Positions 11,216 through 21,690 of a stretch of DNA of 64,000 nucleotides are shown here, one piece after another. Numbering within the stretch: position 1 is the stretch's first letter; each line of letters opens with the position of its first letter. Origin of the DNA: Odontocerum albicorne (Eukaryota; Arthropoda; Insecta; Trichoptera; Odontoceridae). The notes below the pieces were generated by a model, which saw nothing but the letters and a program-made list of their open reading frames with translations, was not told the origin of the DNA and did not search any database. Position numbers and translations under genes: made by a program. The DNA is taken from contig OX463852.1 in the NCBI GenBank assembly GCA_949825065.1, positions 19,122,189-19,186,188 of the forward strand. Direction: 5' to 3'.

Positions 11216-12061
11216 TTGATTAAATAATAACTATTAAACCGTTATTATGACAACACTAAATGTTATACACGGATGTAAGTACAATTGAGTTCATATCGTT
11301 TGATGATCTTAACTTATTAAAAAAAATAGATAAAAACATTATACATATGAAAATTATATCAATTTGTAATCATTCTAATATTGGTAAACATTTGAAAATT
11401 AAATATAAATTAAAACCTAGCTTACTAACGAAAAATCCCACATAAATAATTGCTTAACACATTATACATTTACTAATATTATAAAAAATACCATCGAATT
11501 TATTCGAGTTACGTATTACTTTATGGGCTATATTTGATCGTGTCACATACAAATATCAAGTCCAGTTCAGACGATTTTTTCCGCCTATTGTTACTAACTC
11601 CGTAATGGTTAAGAAATTGTTACGTTAAAAAAAAGTTGTTATATTGATCTCATCTATCACCTCTTTTAATATATCGTACTAAAATATAAAAAATATTCAG
11701 TATAATTTCTTGATTGAATGATTTTTATTTTACCAAACTTGAAAAAAAACACTAGTTTTTTTTTCTTATCTTCGAACGACCAATTTCCCAAAATCCTAGC
11801 CCCAGCCCTGATCATCTATAATTGCTTAAAAGTAGTGTATGGCGCCGTGTAAAAGATTTAATTCTATTTCTTTTATTATAATGTGAACTGGGAGGAGCTG
11901 GTAAGCGGAATTCATTAATTCTCGTGTATTGTTTAAAAAAAAAACAAATTGGAGAGCTACGTAGCTAAAATATTGTATCCCAGTCCATTTTTTTATGATC
12001 CTTTATAGCGAGTATGTGTGCGACACTCAGTTAATCAGAGAAATGTTTTTTTTTTTAAATA
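11216..12061. other. AT-rich DNA, nothing recognised
   Basis: Near 11270-11310 the run CGGATGTAAGTACAA... resembles sequence at 36318-36350, a weak shared repeat. A 61-codon ORF at 11260-11445 is low-complexity. Confidence 0.5.
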
Positions 12062-12150
12062 TATGACTGGAGTCATATGTATCCTTATATCCTCGAATAC
12101 TGGCCTCGAAGTCATATGTATCATTATATCCTCGAATAAGTGCCTAGGAT
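12062..12150. repeat. Duplicated GTCATATGTATC motif
   Basis: Two near-identical segments (GTCATATGTATC(C/A)TTATATCCTCGAATA) lie head to tail. Related sequence sits at 1485-1505 and 25158-25190, the latter at the 3' end of SINE D. Confidence 0.75.
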
Positions 12151-12169
12151 ATGTATCAAATAGTGTGTA

Positions 12170-12345
12170 ACGTTGTTGGTGGCCGTGGCCTAACGGTTAG
12201 TGTTTACGCTAAACAAGTAGCCACCCCTGGTTCAATTACTGGCGGATTCGCTTCTGGGCCGGTTTTATTTTTAGACACTTATAAACCTGAATTAATGTTT
12301 TTTTTTCCAGCTTGTATGCTGCTTATTATAAACTCTTATAGTGCA
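12170..12345 (+). mobile_element. SINE A, tRNA-derived
   Basis: A tRNA-like head has an A-box-like TGGCCTAACGGTTAG and, about 30 bases on, a B-box-like GGTTCAATTAC. The body GGCGGATT...GGTTTTATTTTTAGAC follows, then ACCTGAAT. The same layout recurs at 12770 and 19505. It is not a tRNA gene because the acceptor stem does not close. Confidence 0.75.
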
Positions 12346-12376
12346 ACGTAAAAAAACTAAACTATAACTATAGGCT

Positions 12377-12650
12377 ACAGCATTAAACTCTCCTTGCAAT
12401 AGGAACTTTTGGTTAGATCTGTCAAAACTGTATGGTTACTGACGTGCAACGTTTCAATAGCTAGAAATGTGAGAAATAGCATGCTGCGAACATGCGTCAG
12501 CAGGCGGCTCAATAGGATCCGCATGTCTGTGAAGTATATGGAAGGGAGTAAGCGCCTAGCATCGCACTGATTTCTCACAGAAGATCACATGATCGACGTG
12601 GAGGAGCAACTCGAGATTTACGTGGATCAGCAACGACGATGACGATGAAC
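12377..12650. repeat. Repeat E copy
   Basis: Contains TTCTCACAGAAGATCACATGATCG near 12570, whose relative lies inverted at 60340-60375 (GATCATGTGATCATCTGTGAGAGAACAG). A related segment occurs at 47300-47370. Class unknown; the ORF on the minus strand here is not protein-like. Confidence 0.5.
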
Positions 12651-12769
12651 ACCTTGTGCACAAGAAACCAATACGTGCAAAAACGTCATCCATCTGCAGG
12701 GTGGTTGAGAATCATACTCGATCCCGAGGGCCTATCATACAATTTTATCGTCCGTTATAAACTTTATGT

Positions 12770-12960
12770 CGTCGCCTAACGCTTAGTATTCGTGTTAAGC
12801 AAGCGGGCATCCCAGGTTATATACCCGATGAATCCACTAACGGATTGGTTTTATTTTTAGACCGTTTTACACCTGATTTTTTTTATATATTATACGCTAC
12901 GTATCATAAATTATTTTTAAGCAACGCAAAATAGTGCTATTAAAAAAACTCTGCCTAGCG
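12770..12960 (+). mobile_element. SINE A, second copy
   Basis: Same head (CGCCTAACGCTTAGTATTCG) and same body (GGATTGGTTTTATTTTTAGAC) as 12170-12345. It then runs into TTTTTAAGCAACGCAAAATAG and AAAAAACTCTGCC, a tail also present at 20550-20590. The B box is decayed (GGTTATATACC). Confidence 0.65.
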
Positions 12961-13330
12961 AAAGACTGAATCAGATTAAACCTGCCGATCATATTGGATC
13001 TGTGATGTCCTTGCCATGGAATCTTAAGGTTTGACCTGTCAAAACTGTGTTTGGTAAAGTGCAACACCTTGCACAAACTTAACCAATACACAGAGGCTTC
13101 TTTCATCCGCAGGATGGCTGAAAAACTATACTCAATCAAAGGGGGTTGCCTATTAAATGGACTCCCAAAAAGGGTTGTCTTCAAGTGCTTTCTAAAGTCA
13201 CAAACGTCACCCATATCTCTAACATTTAGAGGCAGACCATTCTACGCCATAGAACCAGTCTATTAGATCGATTCGAAGCAATCAATTTATTCGATGAAGA
13301 GGAAACTGACCTCAAAATTCTACTCCTATA
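12897..13330 (-). pseudogene. CR1/L2-type retrotransposon C-terminal domain
   Basis: The minus-strand frame contains GDVCDFRKHLKTTLFGSPFN, equivalent to the conserved SL..FK..LKTHLF end of CR1/L2/Jockey-type polyproteins. Two related copies are at 21902-22141 (NFKKHLKVTFFGKS) and 46720-46930 (SFRKHLKITLFGRSF). SSSNKLIASNRSN upstream corresponds to the (L)R..N.LVVP.. segment. Frameshifts separate the pieces. Confidence 0.65.
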
Positions 13331-13384
13331 AAAAATTGTCACGAGGCCAATATCCTGCCAAATGTTACTATATTCAGTGAGTGT

Positions 13385-13640
13385 ATTAAAGTCACCATCA
13401 TCATCAGCATCACTGCATGCCCATATCGAAGTAGGCAGAGAGAATAGTTCTCTATTTCATTGTATCCTGGAACACATCTTTTGCTTCTGCCACGTCCGTA
13501 ATCCTCATCATGTATACTCTCCTATTGTAAAGGATTTTCACTATTCGCTCTTTCAGAATAAAATTAATTTGATCATACCACGTTTTTCTAAGCCTTCCCG
13601 AACTTCTCGTATCTTCCATACTCTGTATAGATTATTTTTG
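13385..13640 (-). pseudogene. nLTR-2 retrotransposon 3' end
   Basis: The minus-strand translation gives RGMIKLILF-stop-K then VYMMRITDVAEAKDVF, decayed from a W.DQINSILKE....ACM.RCMTVEEAK.VC type ending. The DNA is clearly similar to 38085-38330 (CTGGCACACG..., ATTGCAAAGG..., CTTTT..AGAA), so the family has at least two copies here, both minus. Confidence 0.6.
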
Positions 13641-14094
13641 TAAATACTTTATATTATAGAGGTATCTCAATATTTTTTTCTTCATTTTAAGCCCTTTATC
13701 TTATTTTAATTCACATTCTCTCTTAATTTATAATTCTATCATACTTTGTTATTCACACAATGTTTTCATTTTCACAACATAAATCGTACTTTCATCACTT
13801 TTTTGCCATGTCCAAGATGAACATTTGATCTAAGTTGAGACAGTAAGAGAAATATACAACGAACAATTATTATTATTATTATTTTTATCCACTTTGCACG
13901 GATTTCTCCTGTTACACAAAGATTATGAAATAAAAAGAACGTTCTAATTTCTAATGCATTTATCTTATTTTCACAACTTTTGTGCTAAGTTCAAAATTTG
14001 CTGGTATATCCTTATGTAAGGATCAAAATGCCATTATCAGCAACCAACTTAGATTTTCTTGAATTATTCCGGTTAGTAAACACATTATATAATA
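13641..14094. other. AT-rich DNA with a short (ATT)n tract
   Basis: An ATT run lies at 13865-13885. No gene recognised. Confidence 0.55.
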
Positions 14095-14345
14095 ATAAAT
14101 AAATAAATACAGGTTTATTGATAATAACATATTATGTAGGTACATGTATATCCTGATATTATAACATACATACTCGTTTATGTTATTGCAATATATTTGA
14201 AAGAGAAGCTATCAAATAATCTGGGCTCATCTTATAATATCTACCTAATTAAGCTACACCCCTACCAATAGAGGGCGAGCTCAGCCGCGAAGATGTCATA
14301 AGTTTTTCAGTCCTCACCCTTTTACACGTAAATTATAATACAAAA
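14095..14345. repeat. Repeat I copy
   Basis: Begins AATAAATAAATACAGGTTTATTGATAATAACA and ends with a GC-richer TACACCCC(T)ACCAATA.AGGGCGA...AGCCGCGA part. It matches 59700-59955 over nearly its full length and 22195-22330 over its first half. It is a dispersed element of unknown class. Confidence 0.75.
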
Positions 14346-14439
14346 ATTATAATAGTAAGCAGTTATTGCAATTATTAACTTGATAATTTTCCTCAAAAAT
14401 TGGTAAAATTATAAATACACAGACATATACATATACAAC

Positions 14440-14990
14440 CCCAGATTTACTGCCAGTGTCTATCCATCATCCATTCTGTCGGGTAACTCATGACTGAGAA
14501 TCGTGACTCCCATGATAACTCTTGACGACTCCTCTTCATCCATCCCTGTATTCCTCGGTTTGAAATACAGTTGCTAAAGGTAGTCCTGTTGTGCCTCTCA
14601 CTTTGTCAGTACAAAGTATTCGGACTCTTCCTCTTGTGTGTCGTATTTTCAGGATTCCAGTGACCACAAGATTGTCCAAACTGTCTCCTTAGCTACGAGC
14701 AACGAGAGCCCAAAGAATCGGAGGACTCGGCGAAGGTATATTGTCGACAATCTGTCGGTATTTCTGAGTTCTTCGAGAATGGAGGCGTTAGTTCGTCTTG
14801 TTGTCCATGAAGTTTGTAACATCCTTCTTCAGCAAGACAACACAGCATATACTTATTCTACGTCTCTCGCTTGCTCTTAGAGTTCAAGTCTCTGTCCCAT
14901 ATATAAATATTGCAAAGTTCAGAGACTTAACTAGGAGCATTTTCGTTGTGATAGTGAGGTTCTTCTCTTTCATATCTTATCCAGCTTTGA
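14440..14990 (-). pseudogene. nLTR-3 retrotransposon, RT C-terminal region
   Basis: Segments read on the minus strand include ERRRI, TRRTNASILEEL near 14770, RLSTIY and LDNLVVTG. This is the widely shared ending of an RTE-like family (W.WRRML...RRTN.SILEEL.I..RLST.....FGH...D...LEKLVV.G). Reading order is correct but frames shift and stops intervene. The DNA matches the equivalent part of 16740-17520. Confidence 0.75.
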
Positions 14991-15059
14991 CATCGTATTT
15001 TTCGCCATTTCAGTAAAGAGGTAAAATAAAATAAGAGTCCAAATTTTGACAAAACAAAG

Positions 15060-15430
15060 AAATAAACTAGAAGACAAACTTTTGACAAGAGTTGTCAAAT
15101 CACACGAGTGGCTGCAACTCGGATTTATCCATCATTCAATATTCAATAATACTTAAATATGCTCGAGAATAATGGAATTTTACAAAGTAAAAACCGATTA
15201 CAGAAGAATATGGCATTTGAACTCTCTCCCAGTGCCTTACATTCTCAGTACAGAAACCCAACGAAAGATCCCCTAATAAACTTTGCAATGACGATTTATT
15301 GTATATACCCGCACACATGAAAGCTGCACAATTTCGCCCGACACGTTCAAAATGCAAGATACGGAAGGGAACGGGTACCTTACAGGAGTGATTCCTACTG
15401 ATCAAAAATCAAAGCAGTAAAAATATTATT
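15060..15430. other. Unique GC-richer block, 89-codon minus-strand frame
   Basis: An open minus-strand frame (15136-15405) includes cysteines and the run FRILHFERVGRNCAAFMCAG. I recognise no family and see no splice signals that would make it an exon. No second copy in the window. Confidence 0.25.
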
Positions 15431-15519
15431 GATAGGCGCGATCCAAAAATCAAATGTATTTTTCAAAATAATATGTACATATTTTTAGAGCAATAATTTT
15501 TTTTTAAAAGACAATTGTA

Positions 15520-15770
15520 TATAGCGCCATTTCGAGAGCAAACCCTCCTAAAGGGCGCTCTTACACTGGACCTCTGAACCCACTATTATCAAACATATTA
15601 CGTCTGACAGCTATAGTAGCGCCCGAGCAAATCATGTATAATACTTTCTTTGTGTACAGTACAACCTTGTGGAACTATTGTCATGTGGCAATTTCTTTCA
15701 ACTAATCAGAAAGATGTTTATGAGGTCTTAAATGAAAACCAGACTGAAAAAATATTGTTTTTAAATCTAT
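15520..15770 (-). mobile_element. Repeat C joined to SINE B tail
   Basis: ATAGCGCCATTTCGAGAGCA... through CGTCTGACAGCTATAGTAGCGCCCGAG matches 38805-38920. It is followed by CTAATCAGAAAGATG..GAGG..TTAAATGAAAACCAGA, the SINE B tail as at 39000-39050. The tRNA-like head is missing in this copy. Orientation is inferred from the complete copy at 38805-39140. Confidence 0.65.
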
Positions 15771-15794
15771 AAACTTCGCAGTTGAGAAGTACTT

Positions 15795-16027
15795 ATTCTA
15801 ATAATCGTAATCACTACCTTCCTATCGTTACACTCAACTCATACTATATATGCTTACGTTGTAATACTTTTATTCTAATAATCGTAATCACTACCTTCCT
15901 ATCGTTACACTCAACTCATACTATATATGCTTACGTTGTAATACTTTTATTCTAATAATCGTAATCACTACCTTCCTATCGTTACACTTAACTCATACTA
16001 TATATGCTTACGTTGTAATACTTTTAA
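15795..16027. repeat. Tandem repeat, 3 copies of 77 bp
   Basis: Units start at 15795, 15872 and 15949, exactly 77 bases apart, and are nearly identical (one C/T difference at TTACACT(C/T)AACTC in copy 3). The near-identity implies a recent amplification. Confidence 0.97.
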
Positions 16028-16461
16028 TCTATCAATAATAGAAGAATTTGCTATCTAAACGGCTCAACATAACTTGTCCTTTTATTTTATTATTAAGAAG
16101 GATAATTAGTATCTTACGGGTTGCTGATGACGCTGCCATTGTGCCATTAAAGGGAACTTGCTGAAGAACATTAAATTGCGTTATAAAATCGGAGAGTTAA
16201 ATGGTCTGCTTTTGTTTTGATCTTGTATGGATACACAATTTTTATTTCAAGACTAGTGTATTTTTTAGCTATCAGATGCTTGTTAAAAATTCAAAATTTT
16301 CGATAGAAAATAACTAGTTATTTTATTCCCGTGAACCGTCTATATAGTATGTAATACACTGGTACTGATTGCAATATTGTGATGATAAAAGTCATGAAAA
16401 ACCACCTCAAAACCCTGTCCAGAACAATCATAATTAAGGTTGATTACTTAATTCATTATGT
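16028..16461. other. AT-rich DNA, nothing recognised
   Basis: No gene or repeat identified. Confidence 0.5.
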
Positions 16462-16737
16462 GTGGGCTCCATTAGACAGGGGCAGCGTCTTGAAGTATAT
16501 CTCTATTGGTTGAAAACTAGAAATAAAATAGTAATTTTGCTTTGGTGGACCCAGGTTATTTTCATTGAGAGTGTTGCCGGTCTACTACGACACATAATCT
16601 TCGCTGCTCTTTTATCTTTTAAGGTGATTTTGAAGTACTTCTGCATTGGTTGCTTAATGCTTAGCGTCGTGGTGCTCGGCTATTTGGAATTTGCAGCATT
16701 ATATGTCTCCGTCGTTCTCGGGTTAAAGACATTTTAA
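16462..16737 (+). other. Unidentified 91-codon ORF
   Basis: No ATG is supported at its 5' end. The reading is hydrophobic (WWTQVIFIESVAG, LMLSVVVLGYLEFAAL) with two internally similar segments: GQRLEVYLYWL and the later region encoded by TTTTGAAGTACTTCTGCATTGG. It abuts the 3' end of an nLTR-3 remnant on the other strand and may be its untranslated tail. No family recognised. Confidence 0.2.
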
Positions 16738-16739
16738 AT

Positions 16740-17520
16740 GCAACTTTTAAGGATAATCCAGTTCATTCGTTTATTTGGCATGTTCATCCAGCAACAGACT
16801 TTCCGTTATATCTCAACTGTCCCCGCGATCGCTTGATTTTTCTGCATATTGTCGAAAGTCTTTCGGTAATCGCTGAATCTTGAATTAGTGCGCCTTGTAT
16901 TCCACGATATATGCAACATCCGCTTCCAACACCACGCATAAAAGGCATGTTGTATCATATTTCTTTCCTTTTTTTTCATCATTCATGTTTCCATTCAATA
17001 TATTATTACGAAAACTACTATAGGTATCAATAGACGAATTTTGGTTCTTTTGAGTATATGTATACTGCTTAATTTGTATCTTCATTAAACTTGTACCTGA
17101 TTTTTGTAATTCCAATCGTTTTTGGATCTCTACTTCACACCCTCCATTTTTTTTAATGAGTGCAACGAGGTAGATAAACTCTTTGGCTTCTTCGTAATTA
17201 TTTAATTAATTATTTCTTGTTAGAGTCTCAAATCGATCTACGATAATGACTTCCGTTTACCCTTATTTATTTCTAATCCTAGTTGGCTGGCGGCTTTCCA
17301 TTTCAACCCTATGAAGTACCTCGGCCATCCCACCTTTGTCGTTGGCTAAAAACGTTATATCGTTCGTGAATCCAGTATTAAAAACTTTATAATCTCAATG
17401 ATATTACCACCATTCGTATTTTGTCATCCAATTTTTTTCTTATCATGTATTTTAAATAGATCAGGAGACATTATGCAGCCTTGACGTACGTCTTTTTATG
17501 ATTCAGAAATATCAGCTGTC
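16740..17520 (-). pseudogene. nLTR-3 retrotransposon remnant, RT to C-terminus
   Basis: In minus-strand order I read VRQGC.MSPDLF (RT block 4) near 17480, KEFIYLVALI then GGCEVEIQKRLELQKSG near 17110-17190, and GITERLSTICRK-like sequence near 16830-16890. These match, in order, RQGC.LSP, FIYLGSLI, GGCE.EIK.RL..A..A and ERLST.... of RTE-like elements. The central FADD motif is not intact and several frameshifts occur. Confidence 0.75.
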
Positions 17521-17690
17521 TCGGTACACCAATATCTTGCAGAACTGTCTATAAACGCATACAACGTAGCTTTTGTGTAGTCTACGGAGGAGCTCGACTA
17601 TCTCGTCTTCGTCGTTAATTATAAGAATTGCGATCTGCGAATTTCCTATTAGTGACTTTATGACCTCCTAGAAAAATACCACAGAACCAG
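17520..17690 (-). pseudogene. RT FADD-region fragment
   Basis: GGHKVTNRKFADRNS, followed in another frame by INDEDEIVELLRRL, corresponds to the G..VTNLRFADDTVLIAE.E.EL..LL block. The second catalytic Asp is lost (FADR). It lies just upstream, in minus order, of the VRQGC segment, so the blocks are out of normal order. This is probably two insertions or a rearrangement. Confidence 0.6.
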
Positions 17691-17867
17691 GAAGTGCACC
17701 ATATTAGGTTCTTGAGATTCCCACATGAGTGTGCCAATGTCTTAAGTGCTTCGTCCTTCACATGATAACGTGCTCAATTTTTCAGATTTCTTGCAGCGAT
17801 CACCCCACCGTAGCAATCATTCCTTGCACAAGTACAGTGTGGATCAAAACGTCCTATCACGGCCATG

Positions 17868-17957
17868 TAGGAGGGGGAAGGACACGGATGAAGGGAAAGA
17901 GGCATGAGGGGGGTAGAGAGGGGGGGGGGAGACGGGAAGGACTACGAGAGGGGGCAT
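17868..17957 (+). other. G-rich purine tract
   Basis: Nearly 90 bases of purines with long G runs: GGGGGAAGG, GGGGGGTAGAGAGGGGGGGGGAG, GGGGGC. On the plus strand it has at least four runs of three or more G close together, so a G-quadruplex is feasible. No coding role assigned. Confidence 0.7.
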
Positions 17958-18059
17958 TGTAAGGAGCTAACGCGTTTCATTTGTGCGCACTCGTTCAGAG
18001 GTGTCACAGAGAGCTCCTGGAGGACTACTTAGCGTGCGGCCCTATATAACCTATAACCC

Positions 18060-18984
18060 TTTACGTACCAAATATTTTTTTTTGGTACAGATGAATATTG
18101 GACGTCGATTTATTACAAACCGCTAAATGATCAGAGTCAAGTTATTTAATGCATACATATGATTACGCGGTGTCCTTTACGGGGCTAGTAGAGAGAAAAG
18201 ATCTCCAAACTTTTTTAACTTTGCACACAACTTTCGCCTCCTCCACCTTCATACATTTCGTCATTCACAATATTCTATTATTCATACTTCTTATTTTACT
18301 TTATTTAAAAATCTAGTCCATTTAGTTATTTAATGCGTTACCTTAAACTATAAGATATATTAAATTATACGGTAAATATAAACTGAAATAAAATAAATGC
18401 TGATAGAAATCAGACAAGATTCAGTAAGAGATATTGTCTACACAAGATGTAAACTCAAATTGGATTCAAATCATGCAATGGAGAAGTATTTCATGTGCTT
18501 TCCTTGATTTTTTTGGGGTTTACGAGTTTTATTTTGTTTCTACAAATCAGTGAACGGTCCTTTAAAAAACGAATGTTTCGAATTTGAATTATCTTTTTGA
18601 TGTAACATACGAGAATGTGATTATGATGGGATTTTTATATTTATGACTGTTCCATATATATTTCTACATTTTTGGTTTGTGAAACATACCTGCCTTATGT
18701 CAGGAAAACGTCTAGTTAGACAGGGGAGTATTTTGTATAATTCATTGTAAAATACCAAAAAAAAATTGTTTTTTTTGTTGTACTCGTACAATACAAAAGT
18801 GTGGGTTAAAAAACATATGTGAGACCTCCGATCAGGTTTCTTCTATTGACATTAGAGTGTTGCCTAGTCGGGGGGTCATACGAGATGAACCCAGACCTTT
18901 TGATATCACCAGATTTATATTATTTTTTGTGAATCATGTGAAATCTACAATATGTAAATGTTTATTTTTTCTAGTACGGTTTCA
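18060..18984. other. AT-rich DNA with an nLTR-1 tail trace
   Basis: 18175-18330 contains CTCCACCTTCATACATTTCG and a following T-rich run like the reverse complement of nLTR-1 3' ends (compare 8405-8470 and 27380-27450). The remainder is featureless. Confidence 0.45.
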
Positions 18985-19016
18985 GTTTTGCTATTATTAT
19001 TATTATTATTATTATT
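18985..19016. repeat. (ATT)n microsatellite
   Basis: TATTATTATTATT... runs for about ten units. Confidence 0.9.
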
Positions 19017-19041
19017 TAAGATTTGTTTGATGAATGTTTAA

Positions 19042-19240
19042 TATGAGGCCCTCCGTGGCTTAGTCGTTAAGACGTTTGTCTTTCAAGCTGTGGACTCAAT
19101 TTCTATTGATAACCAGTTCAAAAATAAAAAGTTCCTTTTTGGTTTTCATTTAAGGGCTTTTAACACCCTTTTTGGTTGGTTGGAAAATATTGTAATAAAA
19201 CAATAACGATGCAATGAATACATTACAATTGAAAGTAACC
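19042..19240 (+). mobile_element. SINE B, tRNA-derived
   Basis: The head CCTCCGTGGCTTAGTCGTTAAGACG is the SINE B A-box region. The body reads GTTCCTTTTTGGTTTTCATTTAAGGGCTTTTAA and is followed by TTGGTTGG..AATATTGTAATA. The B box (GGACTCAATTTCTA) is decayed. Confidence 0.75.
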
Positions 19241-19244
19241 ACTG

Positions 19245-19400
19245 TAATCTAGACAGTAAGTCGTCTGTCTTCCGAGCCTGGGGTTGTGGGGAAAATCCCA
19301 CCGTTCGATTACCGTTGGGACCCAGTTTTTTTTTAATTAAAGAATTCCAGTCCTGTTTTTACTTAAGGGTTCTTTAATATATTTCGTTTTGGTTGAAATA
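19245..19400 (+). mobile_element. SINE B, second adjacent copy
   Basis: A B-box-like GTTCGATTACCG follows TCGTCTGTCTTCCGAG. The body TTCCAGTCCTGTTTTTACTTAAGGGTTCTTTAA parallels the copy at 19042-19240 and ends at TTGGTTGAAATAGATTGCC. Confidence 0.65.
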
Positions 19401-19504
19401 GATTGCCAAATAACGAAAGAATAATACAATATGAAAGTGTAATGCAACAAAAATATTATTAATTAATGTTATAAGCTGAATCGTTTCTTAAATAAATAAA
19501 ATAA

Positions 19505-19680
19505 GAATAATATTTGTAGGCGGTCGTGGTCCAACGGTTAGCATTCACGCTAAGCAAGTGAGCACCCCAGAATCGATTCCTGGTGGATTTACTCTTAGGC
19601 CTTTAGGCTTGGTGGGCTGGTTTTACTCTTAGGCCTTTTTATATCTGAATTTATATATTTTCTGTAGCTTATATGCTAAA
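19505..19680 (+). mobile_element. SINE A, third copy
   Basis: Head GGTCGTGGTCCAACGGTTAGCATTCACGC with B box GAATCGATTCCTGG, body TGGGCTGGTTTTACTCTTAGGCC. It has an internal duplication of the CTCTTAGGCCTTT segment (19600 and 19630). Confidence 0.75.
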
Positions 19681-19800
19681 AGAATGCGGATCGGTGGTTA
19701 ACAGTGGGCGCTGTTGGCTATCACCAAGGCTTATAGGAAATGCTCGGCGGAAGTACGCTTAATTTTAACGGGGCTCGCTGCTTTGGATCTGGAAGTCTCT
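19681..19800 (+). pseudogene. R1/I-type retrotransposon fragment
   Basis: One open frame reads ALLAITKAYRKCSAEVRLIL then TGLAALDLEV. This matches the AYRT.S..AL.VLAG.PPLDL.. block C-terminal to the RT of R1/I-clade elements. Only about 40 codons remain. Confidence 0.6.
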
Positions 19801-20440
19801 CTCGGTAACTCACTAATATAGGTGACGTCCGTTTTCACCCCTTGCCAGGGATGACCCCTCAAGCGATTCTTAAAGCATAGCTCTATACCCAGTTATCAAT
19901 TTGTCAACATCGATGGTCGTCGTTTTTTTCTTTGCATCAGAGCGCACCTTGGCTCCCCATGGATGTACCCAAGCTATTGAACTACCCAATTTCTTTCTAG
20001 CTATGGCAGCTTTAATGGCAAACTCTTGAGCTTAAATGTTTTCCCTTCGTGACCATCTGGACCACATTATGTGGTACAGGGATTAACATCGAGTCAATCA
20101 TTTCCGAAGGGATCTCCTCACAGCCTTACATCGGTTCATCTTCATCTTCAGACCAATAGGCTATTCAGATCTAGTGGCGTCAAAGGATAATTTTGCTGCA
20201 TTAATTTTTTTTGTGAAAGTACTGGGAACTTGCTATGCTGCTTGAACTCCATGCCTTAAGCTGCTTTATAAGTGCTGCGAGACAGTTTCCATATCCGGTG
20301 ACATCGGATCTAAAGTCTACAATCGCCACTATTATTTTCACACTCAGGCGCGTCGCCATTGGAGGAGTCCCTTTGGACATTTCCTTCTTTGTCGGTATAT
20401 GATGTCACACTCATAAAAACAAAGAAGGTTTCAATCTTCT
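19801..20440. other. Unidentified mixed-composition repeat-like DNA
   Basis: Higher GC than average, with no frame open long enough to interpret. The position directly after an R1-like piece suggests retroelement sequence, but I cannot name it. Confidence 0.3.
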
Positions 20441-20539
20441 AGTATAGATTGCGTTGAATGAGGACTTATTTTGTCCCCCATAACAGCGTGGGTGTAAGTA
20501 GAAATGAACTGAGCTTGTATTCTACTTATCACAAAAAAA

Positions 20540-20870
20540 CTTATAAGGCTTTTAAGCAACGTAAAATAACCCTACATAAAACTTTGCCAAACAAAAGCCT
20601 GCATCAGATTAAACCAGATTTTCTTGAAAGTTTAACCTCCTCGCCATCTAAACTTGACGTTTGATCTGTCAAGAATGTGTGTCTGCTTAAATGCATCAGT
20701 TGCCACACAATACACCAATGCAAGCAAATTCATTTTTCATCCACAGAATGGCTGACAATAGTACTCGATCATGAGGGTATAACCTATCGTATAATAGTAG
20801 CAATTACGAAAATTGGGCCACTGTTATATCTCTACGACCAGCCCAGTCCTGTAAAAATTTAACACAAACT
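20540..20870 (+). repeat. SINE A tail plus CR1/L2-associated repeat
   Basis: GGCTTTTAAGCAACGTAAAATAACC, AAAACTTTGCC, CATCAGATTAAACC and TTTGATCTGTCAA..TGTG parallel 12915-13080 in the same order. It is another copy of that composite repeat without the conserved KHLK segment. Confidence 0.65.
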
Positions 20871-21376
20871 TAACGATCAGCTCATAATTTTCAAATCAAA
20901 GACAGTTATCGTCTCCAAAGCGTGGCGGTGGTTTTAGCAAAATCTTTTCTCTTGCCAATACAAAATCTTTCGCAAGACAAACTCCTTTGATGAGGCCACT
21001 CAAAGCGCGTTTATTGTCCTCGGCTGCCGCTGAATGGAGCCTTGAATGGCTTATTAAAGCATCGCGAGGCTTTCAAGTGTCAACCTCTTGAGTAGGGAAG
21101 AGTGAGACGTTTTAACACGGCAGAATACTCTACATAAAACTCTGCGTATTCGGTGACACCCGGGCTTTGTATAACGCTAATTATTAGCGTCACTACTTTG
21201 TATTATTTAACAAATCAAGAACGGATGGATGGTGATTTAGTTCATCTTTCATTCATTCATTCGTGTTGTAACCTTTCAACATATCCGAATTGGCGATTGA
21301 TAACATATTGATGATCGTGGTCAAGAGACAACATTCTCTTAATAATAATAATAATAAAAGGACAATTTACATAACG
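20871..21376. other. Unassigned sequence
   Basis: Includes CTCTACATAAAACTCTGC at about 21128, a trace of the tail found at 20570, and an (ATA)n run at 21340-21357. No gene. Confidence 0.45.
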
Positions 21377-21567
21377 CCATTTAGACAACAGACTCTATTC
21401 AATTGAATCCATTTAGACACCATATTCTATTCAATTGAATCAATTTAGACAAGATTTTATTAAATTGAATCCATTTAGACACCATACTCTATTCAATTGA
21501 ATCAATTTAGACAACATACTCTATTCAATTGAATCCATTTAGACAACAGATTCAATTCGAAGAATTC
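21377..21567. repeat. Satellite, about 6 copies of 32 bp
   Basis: The unit is CCATTTAGACACCATACTCTATTCAATTGAAT with CC/CA alternating starts at 21377, 21409, 21441, 21471, 21503 and 21535. The first unit is continuous with repeat C sequence (ACATAACGCCATTTAGACAACAGACTC), so the array grew from the edge of that element. Confidence 0.92.
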
Positions 21568-21589
21568 AAACCCATTATTATTGACAAAT

Positions 21590-21690
21590 GATATAATTTA
21601 TATATCACCGTTTAGAGAGCAGACTCCATTCAAATGTACTCCAACTCGAGATTCGAACTCAATATTATTGACAGATTAAAATAAATATGT
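21590..21690. repeat. Repeat C copy
   Basis: TATATCACCGTTTAGAGAGCAGACTCC followed by CTCGAGATTCGAACTCAATATTATTGACA matches 38810-38880. The GAGATTCGAAC part is the reverse complement of a B-box-like motif. Confidence 0.65.

Noticed and set aside
12170..12345. Possible tRNA gene (GGTTAG...GGTTCAATTAC)
   Set aside because: Three diverged copies with the same non-tRNA body show it is a SINE.
16885..17115. 76-codon minus-strand ORF as a gene
   Set aside because: It is part of the nLTR-3 remnant (ELQKSGTSLMKI) running into unrelated frame.
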